A stretch of 24,539 bases of DNA from CAZGSN01 sp964371655. Its GTDB lineage: Bacteria; Desulfobacterota; Binatia; HRBIN30. Position numbers and translations under genes: made by a program. Numbering within the stretch: the stretch's first letter is position 1; every line of letters starts with the position of its first letter. The stretch is taken from positions 1 to 24,539 of the forward strand of contig CAYJOD010000092.1 of NCBI GenBank assembly GCA_964371655.1. The letters are read 5' to 3'. A model generated the notes under the pieces. That model ran no database searches. It saw only the letters and a program-made list of their open reading frames with translations, and had not been told where the DNA came from. Positions 6,854-14,542 of this stretch are shown here, one piece after another.

Positions 6854-7131
6854 GCAAGGACTCCCTTCCCCAAGCGCTGACGAAAGACTCACGAGCTCAC
6901 GGCACACAGCAAAGACGGCCTGGCTTTGGGGCACATGCCGGTGCTCTGCGATCTATGCTCGGGCCCAACCTTCGACAGCCTCCTAATGACCCGGGGCAGG
7001 ATACGGGGGACGGCGCCGACTTGCAACAAAGCAAATCGGGGGTCCGAGCGAAGATGCGATTTCTCGATGTGGTCTCAGACCCCACGGGGGCGCGCGGCGG
7101 TGTGCCCTCTTTGGTGGGTGGTGAGAGCTTG
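6854..7131. other. Gap without recognisable features
   Basis: No ORF with coding character, RNA gene or clear hairpin is seen in this stretch between the small lipoprotein and repeat copy B. It may contain the lipoprotein promoter, but I cannot point to specific boxes. Confidence 0.5.
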
Positions 7132-7218
7132 TGAAGAAATCCACCTCGGGCCTCAGGGTCCGGAATGCTCGGGTTTCTCCTGAAGCCAGAGGCCCGATGA
7201 CTGAAGCCCAGACGATAA
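7132..7218. repeat. GAAGAAATC-type dispersed repeat, copy B (intact)
   Basis: This is the uninterrupted copy that reveals the insertion in copy A. It contains the AGAGGCCCGA...CTGAAGCCCAGACGA words of the palindromic family. It lies just beyond the 3' end of the minus-strand DUF4215/dockerin-like gene. Confidence 0.7.
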
Positions 7219-7250
7219 ATCCACAGCCTCTGAGAGAACCCTTCTCCGGC

Positions 7251-9179
7251 TCAGCAACCGTTCAGGAAGCGATCGATGCATTGCGTGACTTCACCCAAGG
7301 AAACGAAGCCGTCGTTGTCGAAATCGGCCACCGGGCAGCTCTGCGGCGGGTTGCGCGGGTTACACAGGGGGACGCCTAGGAAGTGGCTCACGCAGCGAAC
7401 CAGCTCGCCGATGCCGACCGCTGCGTTGCCATCACAGTCACCCGTGCAACTGGTAACGATGATCTGTCCGTCGCGACCGCCGGAAGGAGCGATGGCGAAG
7501 CCCTGGCTGTCATATGCTGTGGCATTGTTTGCGACGGTGCGCTCGCCCGTCGCCGAAGCATCGAGCTGATACTCGCAGACATAAAGCCCGCCGTCCGGGA
7601 TCGGATTGGGGCTTCCACTCACATCCATGGCTGTTGTTTCGGGAGACTCAGCGACCGCCGATAAACTCTTGCCGGAGGCGGTACCCACCCCCAAGTCGGG
7701 ATTGAGCGTGCACCCCCGCAGCGTGATACCGGTGGCGTCCGAAAGCGCCAGCGTGTTTCGCGTTCGCGCCGCGGACGGGAAGGCATTGGTTAGCGTCAGC
7801 CCAACGCAGGCACGGCCCCCGGGCCGAGCCGCGCCAGCGCTAGCGTCCAGAGTCGATCTGCAACTGCCGGCGCAGCCAATGCCGGTGAAGCAGGTCTCGC
7901 AAGGGCCACACGTGATCGCTGCGCCACCGGCGCAAGCCCCGCCGAGACAAGTGTCTTGGGTGGTGCACTCGTCGCCGTTGTCGCAGGGCGTCCCGTCGGC
8001 CGCTGCTTGACACGTCGACGAACAGCAATCGCCATCGGCGGTATTGCCGTCGTCACACTGCTCGGGGGCGCGCACGAGACCGTCGCCGCAGACCGCCGGC
8101 GCCGGGCCGATGTGGTCGGCGAGCTCGCGTTGCCCCTGGGAATGGACATCGAATGCCGCACTGCGAATTCCACCCGGCCCGATGAGCAGGTGCTCCTCCA
8201 GCCCGGCGGCGAACAATCCCGACTGCGAGCTGATCCGCGTCTGCCCGGTGAGTGTCCCCTGGATGGCAGCAAGGAACGCAGTGGAGATCTCCGACAAGCG
8301 GCGGCTGTCGAAAGCGTGGATCACCGTCGTCACCGACATGTGCTCCTCGAACTCGTTGTAGGTTGTGAGGGTCGCCACGGTGTGACCCGCATATCCGTCG
8401 ACCGGATCGTGCGAACAAGGAAGGAGGCTCAAACGCGTCAGCACGATCCTCAGCGCGTCGACGGGATGTGTCGCGCCGTCGTAGAAATGATCCACGATAG
8501 TAATGTTGGGGCAGCCCTCGTACTCCGGAGTTGCACCGCCCAGCACAAGGGTGTCATCGGAGTTCACGGCTCCCGCAAACGCCCGCAGGCCGACGGCATT
8601 GTACTTGGCAGCGTCGAGCATGCCGGGCGCGAAGGTCTCGATCGTGGCCTCGCCTCTGAAGGCGTTCTTGTCGATGGGTGTGAGCGTGGTCGGATCCACC
8701 GCGAAGCACAGAAGACTTCCAATGAACGGGTCGGTTGCCACGGGTGGCACCAAGCCGGAGGCAAGCTCGGAACAGTCGCCGGGCGCACTACACGGAAGCA
8801 CAGAGAGCCCTTGGCTGGCACGCCAGGCAAGTGGCTGGCCAATCGTCGGCTGAAGGATGAAATCGGAGACGGTCCAACCGCGCAGGCAGGTCTCACCTAT
8901 CGGGCACTCGCTCGTCGAAAGGCAAACAGCTGAGCTGGGGACACACGCCCCCGTCGCATTCTCCCAGTAGCATTTCAGAGCCACCGGCCCGACTGGGTCG
9001 GAGCTGCGGCTGAGATGGATGATCGTATCGATTCCAAGGGAGGTCGAGACCGAGATGAGGGGAAAGGTCAACAAGGCAGCATCCTGGTCGGAGACTGCGA
9101 AGGCGCGCTGTGGCGAGCCAACGACGAGTAGATTCACGGCGAGGACGGCGGCGAGAGCTCGGAACGTGTCACGAAACAT
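7251..9179 (-). CDS. Secreted protein with DUF4215 repeat and dockerin/EF-hand-like C-terminus
   Basis: A 642-aa exported protein. Residues 1-28 form a Sec signal peptide (VLAVNLLVVGSPQRAFA). Residues about 30-350 form an N-terminal domain homologous to the whole mature protein of the gene just upstream (ALLTFPLI, YNAVGLRAF, EYEGCPN and LSLLPCSHD match VLIFPKI, YNAVGLRGF, EYEACPE and LTILPCSQD). One DUF4215 unit follows (CGDGLVRAPEQCDDGNTADG, near residue 362), then a Cys-rich stretch and a beta-rich domain. The end (about 580-642) has two calcium-loop-like segments, DCDGNAAVGIGELV and DFDNDGFVSLGEV, arranged like a dockerin. The start has a near-perfect Shine-Dalgarno. The stop of the upstream gene is 15 nt away, so the two form an operon. 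Function is unknown; a calcium-dependent surface or matrix role is inferred. Confidence 0.82.
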   Translation of the reverse strand: MFRDTFRALAAVLAVNLLVVGSPQRAFAVSDQDAALLTFPLISVSTSLGIDTIIHLSRSSDPVGPVALKCYWENATGACVPSSAVCLSTSECPIGETCLRGWTVSDFILQPTIGQPLAWRASQGLSVLPCSAPGDCSELASGLVPPVATDPFIGSLLCFAVDPTTLTPIDKNAFRGEATIETFAPGMLDAAKYNAVGLRAFAGAVNSDDTLVLGGATPEYEGCPNITIVDHFYDGATHPVDALRIVLTRLSLLPCSHDPVDGYAGHTVATLTTYNEFEEHMSVTTVIHAFDSRRLSEISTAFLAAIQGTLTGQTRISSQSGLFAAGLEEHLLIGPGGIRSAAFDVHSQGQRELADHIGPAPAVCGDGLVRAPEQCDDGNTADGDCCSSTCQAAADGTPCDNGDECTTQDTCLGGACAGGAAITCGPCETCFTGIGCAGSCRSTLDASAGAARPGGRACVGLTLTNAFPSAARTRNTLALSDATGITLRGCTLNPDLGVGTASGKSLSAVAESPETTAMDVSGSPNPIPDGGLYVCEYQLDASATGERTVANNATAYDSQGFAIAPSGGRDGQIIVTSCTGDCDGNAAVGIGELVRCVSHFLGVPLCNPRNPPQSCPVADFDNDGFVSLGEVTQCIDRFLNGC

Positions 9180-9183
9180 GATG

Positions 9184-9192
9184 CACCTCCTT
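9184..9192 (-). promoter_or_regulatory. Near-perfect Shine-Dalgarno of the DUF4215/dockerin-like gene
   Basis: Read on the minus strand this is AAGGAGGTG, 4 nt before the ATG at 9179-9177. It fills the 15-nt gap after the stop of the upstream paralogue, supporting two cistrons in one transcript. Confidence 0.75.
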
Positions 9193-9194
9193 CC

Positions 9195-10268
9195 TCAAAA
9201 GAGAGACGGCAAGCGCATCTGGTCGCCGCCGGGGACAGATCCGTCGACGTGGACGTTGACGGCTGCCGAGCCGTACCGCGGCGGCGCACCTGTAATCTCG
9301 TGGCGTTCGTCGGCGACCATTACGGCCGAGCCGGAACCAGGAGCCGGACTGAAGGTTGCCTGTGCATACGTCGTGCCCAGTGCGGCGAACGAGAAGGCGA
9401 AACCAAGCGCCGATAAACGGGTATCCGCCCAGCAATCGATCGAAGCGGTTCCCGAGAGCAGCTGCTCAAATTCGTTGATCACCTTGTACCCCAAGGTCGC
9501 ATGGCCGGGTATTTGGAACTCGTAGTCTTGCGAGCACGGCAGGATGGTCAGCGTAGTCTCGACTGTTCCCGTACCCGCCACCGGGTCTTGGCTATCCTCG
9601 GTGAAGAATCCGAACGAGCTCTGCTCCGGGCACGCTTCGTATTCGGCTCCAAAGGGGCAGGCGCCGTTGACGTCGCCGCCCAGGCAGAGTGTGAAGTCCT
9701 GGTTGTTGGTGTCGAAGCCACGCAGGCCAACGGCGTTGTACCTGCTGGAGTCACCGGTCACGACGTCGGTGATCGTTGCGCTGCCGATGAGCGCGTTGCC
9801 CGAAAGCGGAAAGCCGGCGGCATCGACCTCGACGCAGCGTAGTGCGCCGACAAATCCGGAGGAGGAGACGGGAGGGATGGAGCCAGGGTCGTAGCCGGTC
9901 TTGCTGTCGGTGGGATCCAAGGGACGCCCCTGTGAGGCGACCCAGTAGGTGGGTTGCTGCCGCGTCAGTCGAATCCGGAAGTCGGTCGTCGTCCACAGCG
10001 GCTGGCAGAAGGGGCTGATGACCGCGCACGGCCCCCCGAGGACAACATCGAAGAGCTCAGCATCGGTGTAGAAACACCAGGCGTATCTCTCGCTGTTCGA
10101 CGTGTTCACCAACTGGATCACCGTGTCGCGCGACCCATCGGCGATGATCTTGGGAAAGATCAACACCGATGTCCCCGCGTTGATCGTAGGTTGCGCGTGC
10201 ACAGGTGCGACGTGACCTGCGCAAGCCCAAAGCAAGAGCGTGACCCCGGCCCCGATTCGTCTATGCAT
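9195..10268 (-). CDS. Secreted protein, paralogue of the downstream DUF4215/dockerin-like protein
   Basis: A 357-aa exported protein of unknown function. The start at 10268 gives MHRRIGAGVTLLLWACAGHV...HAQ, a signal peptide, preceded by GGGAGGAGG with 6-nt spacing; upstream in-frame starts give no signal sequence. The mature part looks all-beta and carries scattered cysteines (WCFY, GGPC, FCQP, LRCVEV, LCLGG, EACPE, LPCSQD, DCW). It aligns along most of its length with residues 30-350 of the next gene and is the shorter, repeat-free form, without DUF4215 or dockerin-like tail. It is the first gene of a two-gene minus-strand operon. I recognise no named family. Confidence 0.82.
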   Translation of the reverse strand: MHRRIGAGVTLLLWACAGHVAPVHAQPTINAGTSVLIFPKIIADGSRDTVIQLVNTSNSERYAWCFYTDAELFDVVLGGPCAVISPFCQPLWTTTDFRIRLTRQQPTYWVASQGRPLDPTDSKTGYDPGSIPPVSSSGFVGALRCVEVDAAGFPLSGNALIGSATITDVVTGDSSRYNAVGLRGFDTNNQDFTLCLGGDVNGACPFGAEYEACPEQSSFGFFTEDSQDPVAGTGTVETTLTILPCSQDYEFQIPGHATLGYKVINEFEQLLSGTASIDCWADTRLSALGFAFSFAALGTTYAQATFSPAPGSGSAVMVADERHEITGAPPRYGSAAVNVHVDGSVPGGDQMRLPSLF

Positions 10269-10274
10269 CGTTGG

Positions 10275-10283
10275 CCTCCTCCC
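10275..10283 (-). promoter_or_regulatory. Shine-Dalgarno fixing the start at 10268
   Basis: GGGAGGAGG on the minus strand with 6-nt spacing to the ATG. It selects the signal-peptide start over in-frame starts farther upstream. Confidence 0.7.
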
Positions 10284-10357
10284 GCGAAACATCCGGCGCG
10301 TCGCGTCGGTGCGCCCCTGCGATACTGCCAGCGGGGAAAGCATGTCAAGGATCGCCG

Positions 10358-10540
10358 CTCACCCTTACCCCGGCCCTTTCTCAAAGAGACGGTCGATTTT
10401 CTCCGGCGCGGCGCGGGCGTGAGTTTCGTGCCGCCTGGTAGGGCCGGCTGTGCCGGCCGTATTTTCCACCCGACCGGCCGGTACAACCGGCCCTACGCGA
10501 CCTTATGGACAGTCTCCTTTGGGAGAGGGTTAGGGGGAGG
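10358..10540. repeat. Compound palindromic element (nested inverted repeats)
   Basis: Outer arms: CACCCTTACCCCGGCCCTTT...AGAGAC from 10358 and GTCTCCTTTGGGAGAGGGTT at 10512-10531, imperfect complements. Inner arms: GTAGGGCCGGCTGTGCCGGC (10438-10457) and the GGCCGG...CCGGCCCTAC arm ending at 10496, complementary at their outer 10 bp. The right half recurs at bases 1-45. It lies in the 326-nt gap between two minus-strand genes, so it may also end the PheC-AroQ transcript or lie in the promoter region of the secreted pair. Confidence 0.7.
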
Positions 10541-10594
10541 GTTCTTCGTTGCTATCGGACCTGGATTCGTTCGGCGAACGTCGGGAGCACCGCA

Positions 10595-11821
10595 CTAACG
10601 AACGCGCACCTTTACCGCGGCGGCGGCGATGCTCTCGATGCTGTCCTTGTGCACACCGATCGCCCCGAGATCGGTGCTCAGGGCGTCGCCCAGCTGTCGG
10701 CGGACGCGCTTGTCCTTCAACCGTGGCGCGAGACGCTGGAGCTCGGCGATGATCTGGTCGCCGACCGAGCCGATGATCACGCGCAGATCAGCCAGCTTGA
10801 GCGCATCCGCAATGGTGGGATCGCCGCCGGCATGCTCGACGGTCTTTGCCGCGCTGATCATGGCTTCGAAAAGCGACGTGACATCAGACGCGCCGAGGCC
10901 GGCGGAAGCAGCCGCGGCGGCGACACGCGCGTGCACGCGCTTTTCTTGCTCAGGGTCTTCGATCGGCAGGCGGTCGCGACGCTTGACCGCGCCGACATAC
11001 GGCATCAGCTGCAGACGCAAATCGATCGCTCCGACCAGGGCCTCCACGTTTGCGTCGTCTTCGCTGAGCCCTCCCGACTTGCCGAAGAAGCGCCGGCGTT
11101 GCTGGTCGAGCCAGCCGTCGGCTTCGCGCGCGAGCAGCCAGCCGTTGACATGCCGTACGAGCTCAACCGCACCGCGACGCGCGGCGTAGCCCTTGCGGTC
11201 GCGGGTGATCGGGCCGCGGGCGATGAAGTCGTCGGCCCCCCAAGCGCCGGCCTCGAAGGAGTCGCTCAGCACGGCGTCGACACTCTTCTCACGCAGAAGC
11301 GCCGGCAGGGTCGTATTGTCCGCGACCGTTACAAGCCTCGCCGCGGCGAACCGCTGCCGAGCTACGTGCTCTAGATGGCCGCCCGCGTTCACCGCGATGC
11401 GAGCGTCGGTGCGATTCACGTCCGCGGGTTTCGGGAAGCGCTTCGCGTCGGCCTTGCGGATGACGACCACGGCGCCGCCGACGGCGTAGGGACGCGTGAA
11501 GCTCACATCGAGAAAGCGGTCGGCGCGAATGGTGACGCCGCTCATGGCGATGTCGAAGGCGCCGCTTTGCAGGTCCCCGACCAGGTTCGGCCATTGAAAG
11601 GGCACCAGGCTGAGCTCCATGCCGAAATCGTGGGCCAAGTGCTCGGCCACAACAATCTCGAAGCCGTCGAGCTTGCCCGCGGCGTCGCGGCTGACAAACG
11701 GTGCGTAGTCACCACTCACCCCAACGCGCAGCGTCGATGGCGGCGGCTGCTGCGCGAATGCCGTGGCCGCAAGAGCAATGACGAAGATGCGAGCCGCTCG
11801 CCCGATGACCCGTAACCTCAT
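10595..11821 (-). CDS. Periplasmic cyclohexadienyl dehydratase-chorismate mutase fusion (PheC-AroQ gamma-like)
   Basis: A 408-aa exported two-domain enzyme. Start 11821 gives MRLRVIGRAARIFVIALAATAFA, a signal peptide; the longer ORF start lacks one. Residues about 30-250 are a type-3 solute-binding fold most like cyclohexadienyl dehydratase: LRVGVSGDYAPFV, LDGFEIVVAEHLA, GAFDIAMSGVTI, FTRPYAVGG, NAGGH, then VDAVLSDSFEA with E190 at the TDAIEAR-like position where PheC has its proposed catalytic acid. Residues about 253-345 and beyond are an AroQ-type chorismate mutase helix bundle (IDLRLQLMPYVGAVKRRDRL, PIEDPEQE, FEAMISAAKTVE), with R269 and K280 as likely active-site residues. Together they would turn chorismate into prephenate and then phenylpyruvate (or arogenate into phenylalanine) outside the cytoplasm. 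The gene is monocistronic. If the PheC side has lost activity, it would be a binding domain joined to a mutase. Confidence 0.82.
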   Translation of the reverse strand: MRLRVIGRAARIFVIALAATAFAQQPPPSTLRVGVSGDYAPFVSRDAAGKLDGFEIVVAEHLAHDFGMELSLVPFQWPNLVGDLQSGAFDIAMSGVTIRADRFLDVSFTRPYAVGGAVVVIRKADAKRFPKPADVNRTDARIAVNAGGHLEHVARQRFAAARLVTVADNTTLPALLREKSVDAVLSDSFEAGAWGADDFIARGPITRDRKGYAARRGAVELVRHVNGWLLAREADGWLDQQRRRFFGKSGGLSEDDANVEALVGAIDLRLQLMPYVGAVKRRDRLPIEDPEQEKRVHARVAAAAASAGLGASDVTSLFEAMISAAKTVEHAGGDPTIADALKLADLRVIIGSVGDQIIAELQRLAPRLKDKRVRRQLGDALSTDLGAIGVHKDSIESIAAAAVKVRVR

Positions 11822-11972
11822 AACCCGAACCCCCGAACCCTTGCCCGGCGTGACGTCGCGTGTTGACACGTAGCGCTCGCAGAGGCAAGAGCGAGCCGCT
11901 ATCAACGACACCCAGCTTCGACCCTGACAAAGAGACTCAGCAAGTTCACTTCAACCCCGAAAGCATTCCCAT
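11822..11972. promoter_or_regulatory. Divergent gap between the PheC-AroQ gene and the helical-protein/murE operon
   Basis: About 150 nt separate two divergent starts, so promoters for both directions should lie here. I see a repeated GGGTTCGGG just upstream of the minus-strand start but no convincing -35/-10 pair. Neither gene has a strong Shine-Dalgarno. Confidence 0.4.
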
Positions 11973-12443
11973 ATGGCGTATTTGACTCAGGCAGAATTCC
12001 ACCAGGCGATCGCGTTGATGGCGCAGGAGACGGGCCTTCAGCGCCTGCGCGACAAATTCGTTCGTCTCAATGCTCTGGTGACGCGGCGCAAGGTCGCGTC
12101 CGCCGACGCCCTTGCCGACCAGCTCTACATGCTCACCGGCAATCTGCGCCGGCAGGTGCCGGCGACCTTCGCCTTCCATCACCTGTGGGGCGAGGGCCTG
12201 CAGACCAAGCTCGGCGAGGACGGCGAAAAGAATCTCGAGAAGCTAGCCGAGGCGATCAACGCCTGCCTCGACGAACATGACGAGATCGTTCCCGAAAAGG
12301 CCGCCGATCTGGATGCGGCGCTGGCGGTCTACGAGCAGGCGCTGACGGCGGCGGTCGGCCCCCAGGTCGCGCGCTTGGACATGATCCTCAAGGCCGTGCA
12401 AGCGATCGCCGACAAGCTGCGGGTCATGGAGCTGCCGGGTTGA
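11973..12443 (+). CDS. Unknown all-helical cytoplasmic protein upstream of murE
   Basis: A 156-aa protein I do not recognise. It has no signal peptide or membrane segment. The sequence is rich in Ala, Leu, Glu and Lys with heptad-like spacing (KNLEKLAEAINACLDEHDEI; VARLDMILKAVQAIADKLR), indicating a helical bundle or coiled coil. Its stop codon overlaps the TTG start of murE (TTGA at 12440-12443), so the two are translationally coupled and probably functionally linked. Coding character is supported by its in-frame overlap with murE and the absence of competing ORFs. No strong ribosome site precedes ATG 11973. Confidence 0.75.
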   Translation: MAYLTQAEFHQAIALMAQETGLQRLRDKFVRLNALVTRRKVASADALADQLYMLTGNLRRQVPATFAFHHLWGEGLQTKLGEDGEKNLEKLAEAINACLDEHDEIVPEKAADLDAALAVYEQALTAAVGPQVARLDMILKAVQAIADKLRVMELPG

Positions 12444-13969
12444 AGCGACTCTCCGACCTGTTGCGCGACGTTCCTGCGCAGCTGTTGGCCGGAAATCTCG
12501 ATGTGCCGGTGCGCGCGGTGGTCGCCGACTCGCGCACGGTTCAACCCGGCGACGTGTTCGTGTGCCTGCCGGGCTACAAGAGCGAGGGCGGCGAGGTGCG
12601 CGCCGACCGTCACGACTTCATCGACATGGCGGTCGCCCGCGGTGCCGCGGCTGTGGTCGTCGATCGCGCCGTAGCGGCGATTCCTGATGTTACCATCGTT
12701 CGTGTCGATGACTCCTGGTCGGCCATCGCCGTGATGGCGTGCGAGCTCTACGCCCAGCCCTCCCGCGAGCTAACTATGGTCGGTGTGACCGGTACCAGCG
12801 GCAAGACGTCGACGACCTACTTCGTCGAGTCGGTGCTGCGGCGTGCCGGCCGGCGCCCTGCCCGCTTCGGGACCATCGAGTATCGTTTCGGCGACCGCGT
12901 CGTAGCGGCGGCGCAGACCACACCCGAGGCGCCGGAGCTGCAACGGCTGTTGCGCCAGGCCGTAGACGAAGGATTCGACGCGGTGGTGATGGAGGTGTCG
13001 TCGCACGCCTTGCAGCTGCGCCGCGCCGGTGGCGTCGCCTTCGACGTCGCTCTGTTCACCAACATCAGCCAGGACCACCTCAACTTCCATCCCGACATGC
13101 ACCACTACCTGCGCGCCAAGGGGCGTTTGTTCGAAGAGCTGGGCAGCGGCGGCAAGGCGGCGACCGCCGTCGTCAACATCGACGACGACGCCGCCGCACA
13201 CGTCATCGCCGTCAACCGCGGGCGCCTGCTCACCTATGCGGTCGATCGCGCCGCCGATATCCGCGCCATCGCCGTTCACAGTGGGCTGAACGGAACGCGT
13301 TTCGATGCGTGCACGCCACAGGGGACGCTGCCGATCGAGATCCCGCATCTCGGCGAGTTCCACGTGCACAACGCCCTCGCCGCGATCGGTGCCGGGGTGG
13401 CGTTGGGGCTCAGCGCCGAGGCGATTCATGATGGGCTCGCCGCGACACCGGCGGTGCCCGGACGTTTCGAGCTGGTCGACTGTGGGCAGGACTTCCGCGT
13501 CGCCGTCGACTACGCGCACAAGCCGGATGCCCTCGATCGCTTGCTGCAGAGCGCACGGCACCTGCGGCCGCGCCGCGTCATCACCGTGTTCGGTTGCGGC
13601 GGCGATCGCGATCGTGGCAAGCGGCCGCTGATGGGCCGTCTCGCCGCACAGCATAGCGACGTCGTCATCGTCACCTCGGACAATCCCCGTTCGGAGTCGC
13701 CCGAGCGCATCATCGCCGAGATTCTGCACGGCGCCCGCGAGGCCGCGGCCAACCGCTGCAAGGTCTACAGCGAATCCGATCGTGCGACCGCTATCGCCAT
13801 GGCGATCGACCAGGCGCAGACCGATGACATCGTCCTGATCGCCGGCAAGGGCCACGAGACCTACCAGCTCTTCGCCGATCGCCGGATCGAGTTCGACGAT
13901 CGCCAAGTGGCACGCGCCGCCCTCGCACACCGACTCGGATTGCCCGCCGACGGCAGACCGTCGGCGTAA
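12440..13969 (+). CDS. murE: UDP-N-acetylmuramoyl-tripeptide synthetase, meso-DAP-adding (MurE)
   Basis: MurE joins meso-diaminopimelate to UDP-MurNAc-L-Ala-D-Glu in cytoplasmic peptidoglycan synthesis. The 509-aa protein has the N-terminal UDP-binding domain (VVADSRTVQPGDVFVCLPG), the Mur-ligase P-loop GVTGTSGKTSTT (residues 115-126), EVSSHAL and NISQDHLNFH. K227 in YLRAKGRLFEE matches the carbamylated lysine. Further on are DYAHKPDAL, VFGCGGDRDRGKRPLMG and GKGHETYQ. The DNPR motif (D414-R417) predicts meso-DAP rather than lysine, so a Gram-negative-type peptidoglycan. The start is a TTG overlapping the stop of the preceding gene by four bases. It is outside any dcw cluster: no murF, mraY or fts genes are adjacent. 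An 8-bp hairpin covers its last codons. Confidence 0.96.
   Translation: MKRLSDLLRDVPAQLLAGNLDVPVRAVVADSRTVQPGDVFVCLPGYKSEGGEVRADRHDFIDMAVARGAAAVVVDRAVAAIPDVTIVRVDDSWSAIAVMACELYAQPSRELTMVGVTGTSGKTSTTYFVESVLRRAGRRPARFGTIEYRFGDRVVAAAQTTPEAPELQRLLRQAVDEGFDAVVMEVSSHALQLRRAGGVAFDVALFTNISQDHLNFHPDMHHYLRAKGRLFEELGSGGKAATAVVNIDDDAAAHVIAVNRGRLLTYAVDRAADIRAIAVHSGLNGTRFDACTPQGTLPIEIPHLGEFHVHNALAAIGAGVALGLSAEAIHDGLAATPAVPGRFELVDCGQDFRVAVDYAHKPDALDRLLQSARHLRPRRVITVFGCGGDRDRGKRPLMGRLAAQHSDVVIVTSDNPRSESPERIIAEILHGAREAAANRCKVYSESDRATAIAMAIDQAQTDDIVLIAGKGHETYQLFADRRIEFDDRQVARAALAHRLGLPADGRPSA
13946..13965 (+). terminator. Hairpin overlapping the end of murE
   Basis: GCCGACGG and CCGTCGGC pair perfectly over a 4-base loop (CAGA), ending 2 nt before the TAA. 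There is no T-tract after it, so factor-independent termination is doubtful; it may instead protect the 3' end. Confidence 0.3.
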
Positions 13970-14542
13970 GGCGACCTTCCAAGTGCGGACTTGTTTCCGC
14001 AAACCGAAAGAGCACGGTCACAGAGACGCCGAGACCGGAAGACGCGGAGACACGTGGGTTGCCGGGACGTAGCGACTATTTGGTCCAAGGGGGAATCGTC
14101 CAAATGGTGCTACGTCCCTCGGAGACACGCAACGATCACGCGTCTGTGCGCGTCAACTTAGTCGACAACGTCCCCTGCTCCCCCTGGCTGCGCGCGACGA
14201 GCAAGGCGCGGTTGCCACGGCTCGTCGACGAGTGCAGGCCACGCCCGACTCCGCGCCCGATTTACTTCGCGTCCCCGCGCCTTCGCGTGAGGCCTTCGTT
14301 CTCTTACTGTCCTCCAGGCGCGTCACCCCGTCGTCACTTCGTGGTGAACCTCTTCGAGCCACCTTTTCGCCGCCGAAAACGAGGCCCTAAGCCAATCTGC
14401 GAGCCACTCTCGAAGCGAATCCCTCGACACCTCAGCTACTTCCTCTGGTCAGACCACCTCGGGCGCGCGGCGCGCATGCAAGAGTCTCCGGCGCCGCGGC
14501 TCACGCGCAAGCCGTTAGAAGTACGAGGCTACGGCCTGGAGC
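13970..14542. other. 573-nt gap between convergent genes, with one long hairpin
   Basis: The genes on both sides converge here. At 14064-14118, GGGACGTAGC...TTTGG pairs with CCAAATGGTGCTACGTCCC, an imperfect ~20-bp stem that could stop transcription from either side. Bases around 14022-14050 (CACAGAGACGCCGAG, then GACGCGGAGAC) resemble, inverted, the CTCGGCGCC...GCGTCTCTGCGGTGAG text near 24079-24107. An ORF across 14059-14556 has implausible Arg/Pro-rich composition and is not called. Confidence 0.6.

Noticed and set aside
7956..8933. 325-aa plus-strand ORF opposite the DUF4215/dockerin-like gene
   Set aside because: It has no domain or ribosome site; the minus frame has signal peptide, Cys motifs and EF-hand-like loops.
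10505..11374. 289-aa plus-strand ORF opposite the PheC-AroQ gene
   Set aside because: It is antisense to a protein with clear dehydratase and mutase motifs.
12770..14002. 410-aa minus-strand ORF opposite murE
   Set aside because: It is a shadow of murE, whose motifs are all intact on the plus strand.
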